Positions 62,230 to 64,000 of a stretch of 64,000 nucleotides of DNA are shown here, in pieces. Source of the stretch: Maribacter sp. MMG018 (GTDB lineage: Bacteria; Bacteroidota; Bacteroidia; Flavobacteriales; Flavobacteriaceae); NCBI RefSeq assembly GCF_018100785.1, contig NZ_JAGJEC010000002.1, positions 620,001-684,000 of the forward strand, read 5' to 3'. The notes beneath the pieces were generated by a model. That model did not search any database. It was given only the letters and a program-made list of their open reading frames with translations, and was not told where the DNA came from. How positions within the stretch are numbered: position 1 is the stretch's first letter; each line of letters begins with the position of its first letter. The position numbers and the translations under genes were made by a program.

Positions 62230-63350
62230 TGAAGACCATCCTATACATCATACAAAAAGAGTTCAAGCAAATCTTTAGGAATAAGGGGATGCTTCCCATC
62301 ATTTTTGTCTTGCCCCTGCTCCAACTCATTATTTTATCGAATGCGGCCACATTTGAAGTCCAACACATCAAATTCGGCTATATCGATGGCGACCATAGTG
62401 CTACATCCCGGGCCTTGGTCGAAAAGTTCGATGCCTCGTCCTATTTTGAGGTGTGGACCGATTTTCCTTCTGAGGTCCAGGCCAGTGCGGCCATGTTAAG
62501 GGGAGAGGTCGATGTTGTGCTAAACATTCCCCCCTATTTTGAACGCGATCTACAAAAGGACAAACACCAAAGCCTAGGGGTAACCATCAATGCCATCGAC
62601 GGCGCAGCGGCCGGTGTCGAGAACGTCTACGTTACCCAGATCATCCAAGGTTTCAATCAAGGGCTAAGGGTCGATTTACAACAAATTACGGACCAGCAGG
62701 TACAGGCCATGGCCATTGAAACCATTCCCTTGTTCTGGTACAACGAGACCTTGAACTACAAAACCTTTATGGTACCGGGCATATTGGTCTTACTGGTCAC
62801 CATGATTACGCTCTTTCTCTCGGGAATGAACATTGTTAGGGAAAAGGAAATCGGTACATTGGAGCAAATAAATGTAACCCCGATCAAAAAAAGACAGTTT
62901 ATCATTGGTAAGCTCTTTCCCTTTTGGGTGATAGGCATGGGCTTGTTGACCATTGGGTTGATCATTGCCAAACTCATTTTTGATGTGCCCATTCTAGGTA
63001 GTTTGCCCCTTATGTACCTCTATACCTCCATCTATATTTTGGTGGTGCTGGGAATCGGACTGTTCATTTCAAACTTTACCGATACCCAACAACAGGCCAT
63101 GTTTATCGCTTGGTTTTTTACGGTGATCTTTATTTTGATGAGCGGATTGTTTACGCCCATTGAAAGCATGCCGAAATGGGCACAGGTGCTTACGGAGTTC
63201 AATCCCATCAAATACTTTGTGGAAGTTATGCGAATGGTGATGCTGAAGGGCTCGGGATTTATGGATATTCTTCCCCAATTATCAAAAACCCTGCTCTATG
63301 CCTTAATCATGAACGGATTGGCCGTTTGGAGCTATAGGAAAACATCGTGA
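62229..63350 (+). CDS. ABC-2 permease (YbhR type)
   Basis: A 373-residue permease with the same layout: RNKGMLPIIFVLPLLQ first helix, periplasmic loop (about 40-170), then VREKEIGTLEQINVTP and five helices. It shares one base with the preceding gene (TAATG) and ends the efflux operon. The pair probably forms the export channel for small toxic molecules or drugs. Confidence 0.92.
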   Translation: MKTILYIIQKEFKQIFRNKGMLPIIFVLPLLQLIILSNAATFEVQHIKFGYIDGDHSATSRALVEKFDASSYFEVWTDFPSEVQASAAMLRGEVDVVLNIPPYFERDLQKDKHQSLGVTINAIDGAAAGVENVYVTQIIQGFNQGLRVDLQQITDQQVQAMAIETIPLFWYNETLNYKTFMVPGILVLLVTMITLFLSGMNIVREKEIGTLEQINVTPIKKRQFIIGKLFPFWVIGMGLLTIGLIIAKLIFDVPILGSLPLMYLYTSIYILVVLGIGLFISNFTDTQQQAMFIAWFFTVIFILMSGLFTPIESMPKWAQVLTEFNPIKYFVEVMRMVMLKGSGFMDILPQLSKTLLYALIMNGLAVWSYRKTS

Positions 63351-63359
63351 ATGGCTAGG

Positions 63360-64000
63360 CTACAGTACCGTCTCATCGTTCAGCCAACGTTGCAAAAGGC
63401 CTTCGTTATGCGAAATGGCAACCAAGTAAAACGTATCGAATTTTTTAAATACCCGCGATTCTTTAAGGGGCTCCATACAGACCGATACCGGGGCCAAATA
63501 ATTGGAATGGATCAGGAACAACTCCCCTTCCTGTTTTAAGAGGTAGCCTACATGGCCCTCATCAAAACCTATAAAGTAGAGTCCCTCTTGGGTCAGGCGA
63601 TCGATCTCTTCATGGGCTTCTTCCGGGGTTTCCTGTACGACCTTGTCGATGGCCGAACCACAACTGATCATTTTGGCTTCGTCTATGGGCGATTTTTGGG
63701 CCAGTTTATACCGGTTGAGGTTTAGGCCCATATCGCGCAAGGTGGTCGATATAAAATACCCACAGGCGATCTTCCCTTGCTTGGGTACCGCCGTATGGCC
63801 GCCAAAACTCCAAGGAGTCCCGTACCAGTGGGGAATGATCTTATCCACCAATTGGTCGGTAAAGGCCGTTTTTATCGTCTCCAGGGAAACAGTACCCGAC
63901 CGGAACCCTTCTTTCAAACGCAAACGAAGTTGTCCGGTATATATTTTGGTATTGGTATAGGAAGTGGTAATACTATCCGAAGTTATTTTATTGCGCTTTG
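63360..64000 (-). CDS. Partial gene, possible NlpC/P60-like cysteine peptidase
   Basis: The open frame continues past the right edge of the window, so the N-terminus is missing (213 residues visible). It shows HWYGTPWSFGG, a candidate catalytic Cys in KIACGYFISTT and a His in EGHVGYLL, the layout of NlpC/P60-like cell-wall peptidases, but the motifs are divergent. It is convergent with the exporter operon. An internal TTG at 63923 looks like a possible start but the frame upstream is open and continuous. Confidence 0.6.
   Translation of the reverse strand, partial: KRNKITSDSITTSYTNTKIYTGQLRLRLKEGFRSGTVSLETIKTAFTDQLVDKIIPHWYGTPWSFGGHTAVPKQGKIACGYFISTTLRDMGLNLNRYKLAQKSPIDEAKMISCGSAIDKVVQETPEEAHEEIDRLTQEGLYFIGFDEGHVGYLLKQEGELFLIHSNYLAPVSVCMEPLKESRVFKKFDTFYLVAISHNEGLLQRWLNDETVL

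Noticed and set aside
1-64000. tRNA, rRNA, IS elements or prophage
   Set aside because: No cloverleaf, ribosomal or transposase/integrase sequence was recognised on either strand.

Overview
The window looks like chromosome of a marine Flavobacteriaceae bacterium of the Maribacter/Zobellia/Arenibacter kind. The evidence is Bacteroidetes-type -7 boxes (TAnnTTTG) before several genes, few Shine-Dalgarno sequences, many short-signal lipoproteins, a fused E1 alpha/beta 2-oxoacid dehydrogenase, a two-domain FAD/Fe-S oxidoreductase, and TPR-LuxR regulators. No rRNA, tRNA, CRISPR array, transposase or phage structural gene was recognised. The genus is inferred from gene content only.

Layout. 0-5.4 kb: small secreted proteins, then a divergent DNA-repair locus. 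A LexA-like S24 autoprotease regulator faces a DUF4130 / radical SAM repair pair across a triple operator. 5.4-20.9 kb: housekeeping genes (GNAT, gamma-glutamyltransferase, ACP phosphodiesterase, GlmM-type mutase, LpxL-type acyltransferase, rhomboid, TlpA-like thioredoxin, FAD/Fe-S oxidoreductase, LpxH-like phosphatase, AroC, dicarboxylate symporter). 20.9-28.4 kb: an accessory stretch with an AT-rich pair of unknown genes, a MepB-family gene with a TetR-type palindrome, an alpha/beta hydrolase, and a TPR-LuxR regulator next to the wreck of its paralogue. That regulator faces a cholesterol-dependent-cytolysin-like lipoprotein across a field of TGTCCAT repeats. 28.4-43.5 kb: MutS2, Ung, a receiver protein, a uridine phosphorylase operon, a SUI1/dioxygenase pair, fused E1, an OmpA protein, TerC, hibernation factor and small lipoproteins.

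43.5-50.7 kb is an AT-rich island bounded by palindromes and inverted copies of a 15-bp repeat. It holds a short Argonaute plus TIR-APAZ pair (SPARTA-type abortive-infection defence), a wrecked AAA ATPase gene killed by an exact 10-bp tandem duplication, and a large lipoprotein. 50.7-56.6 kb: a caspase/CHAT-like protein lacking the expected catalytic residues, a PAS-LuxR regulator divergent from an acidic lipoprotein with a perfect 22-bp palindrome between them, a decayed duplicate of the downstream small gene, an LRR lipoprotein and a stand-alone receiver. 56.7-63.4 kb: a tightly overlapping TetR-TolC-HlyD-ABC-ABC-permease-permease efflux operon of the YbhGFSR type. The window ends inside a gene that may encode a cysteine peptidase.

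The most interesting regions are the SPARTA island, the cytolysin-like protein with its iterated upstream heptamer, and the self-cleaving regulator controlling a little-studied radical SAM repair pair.
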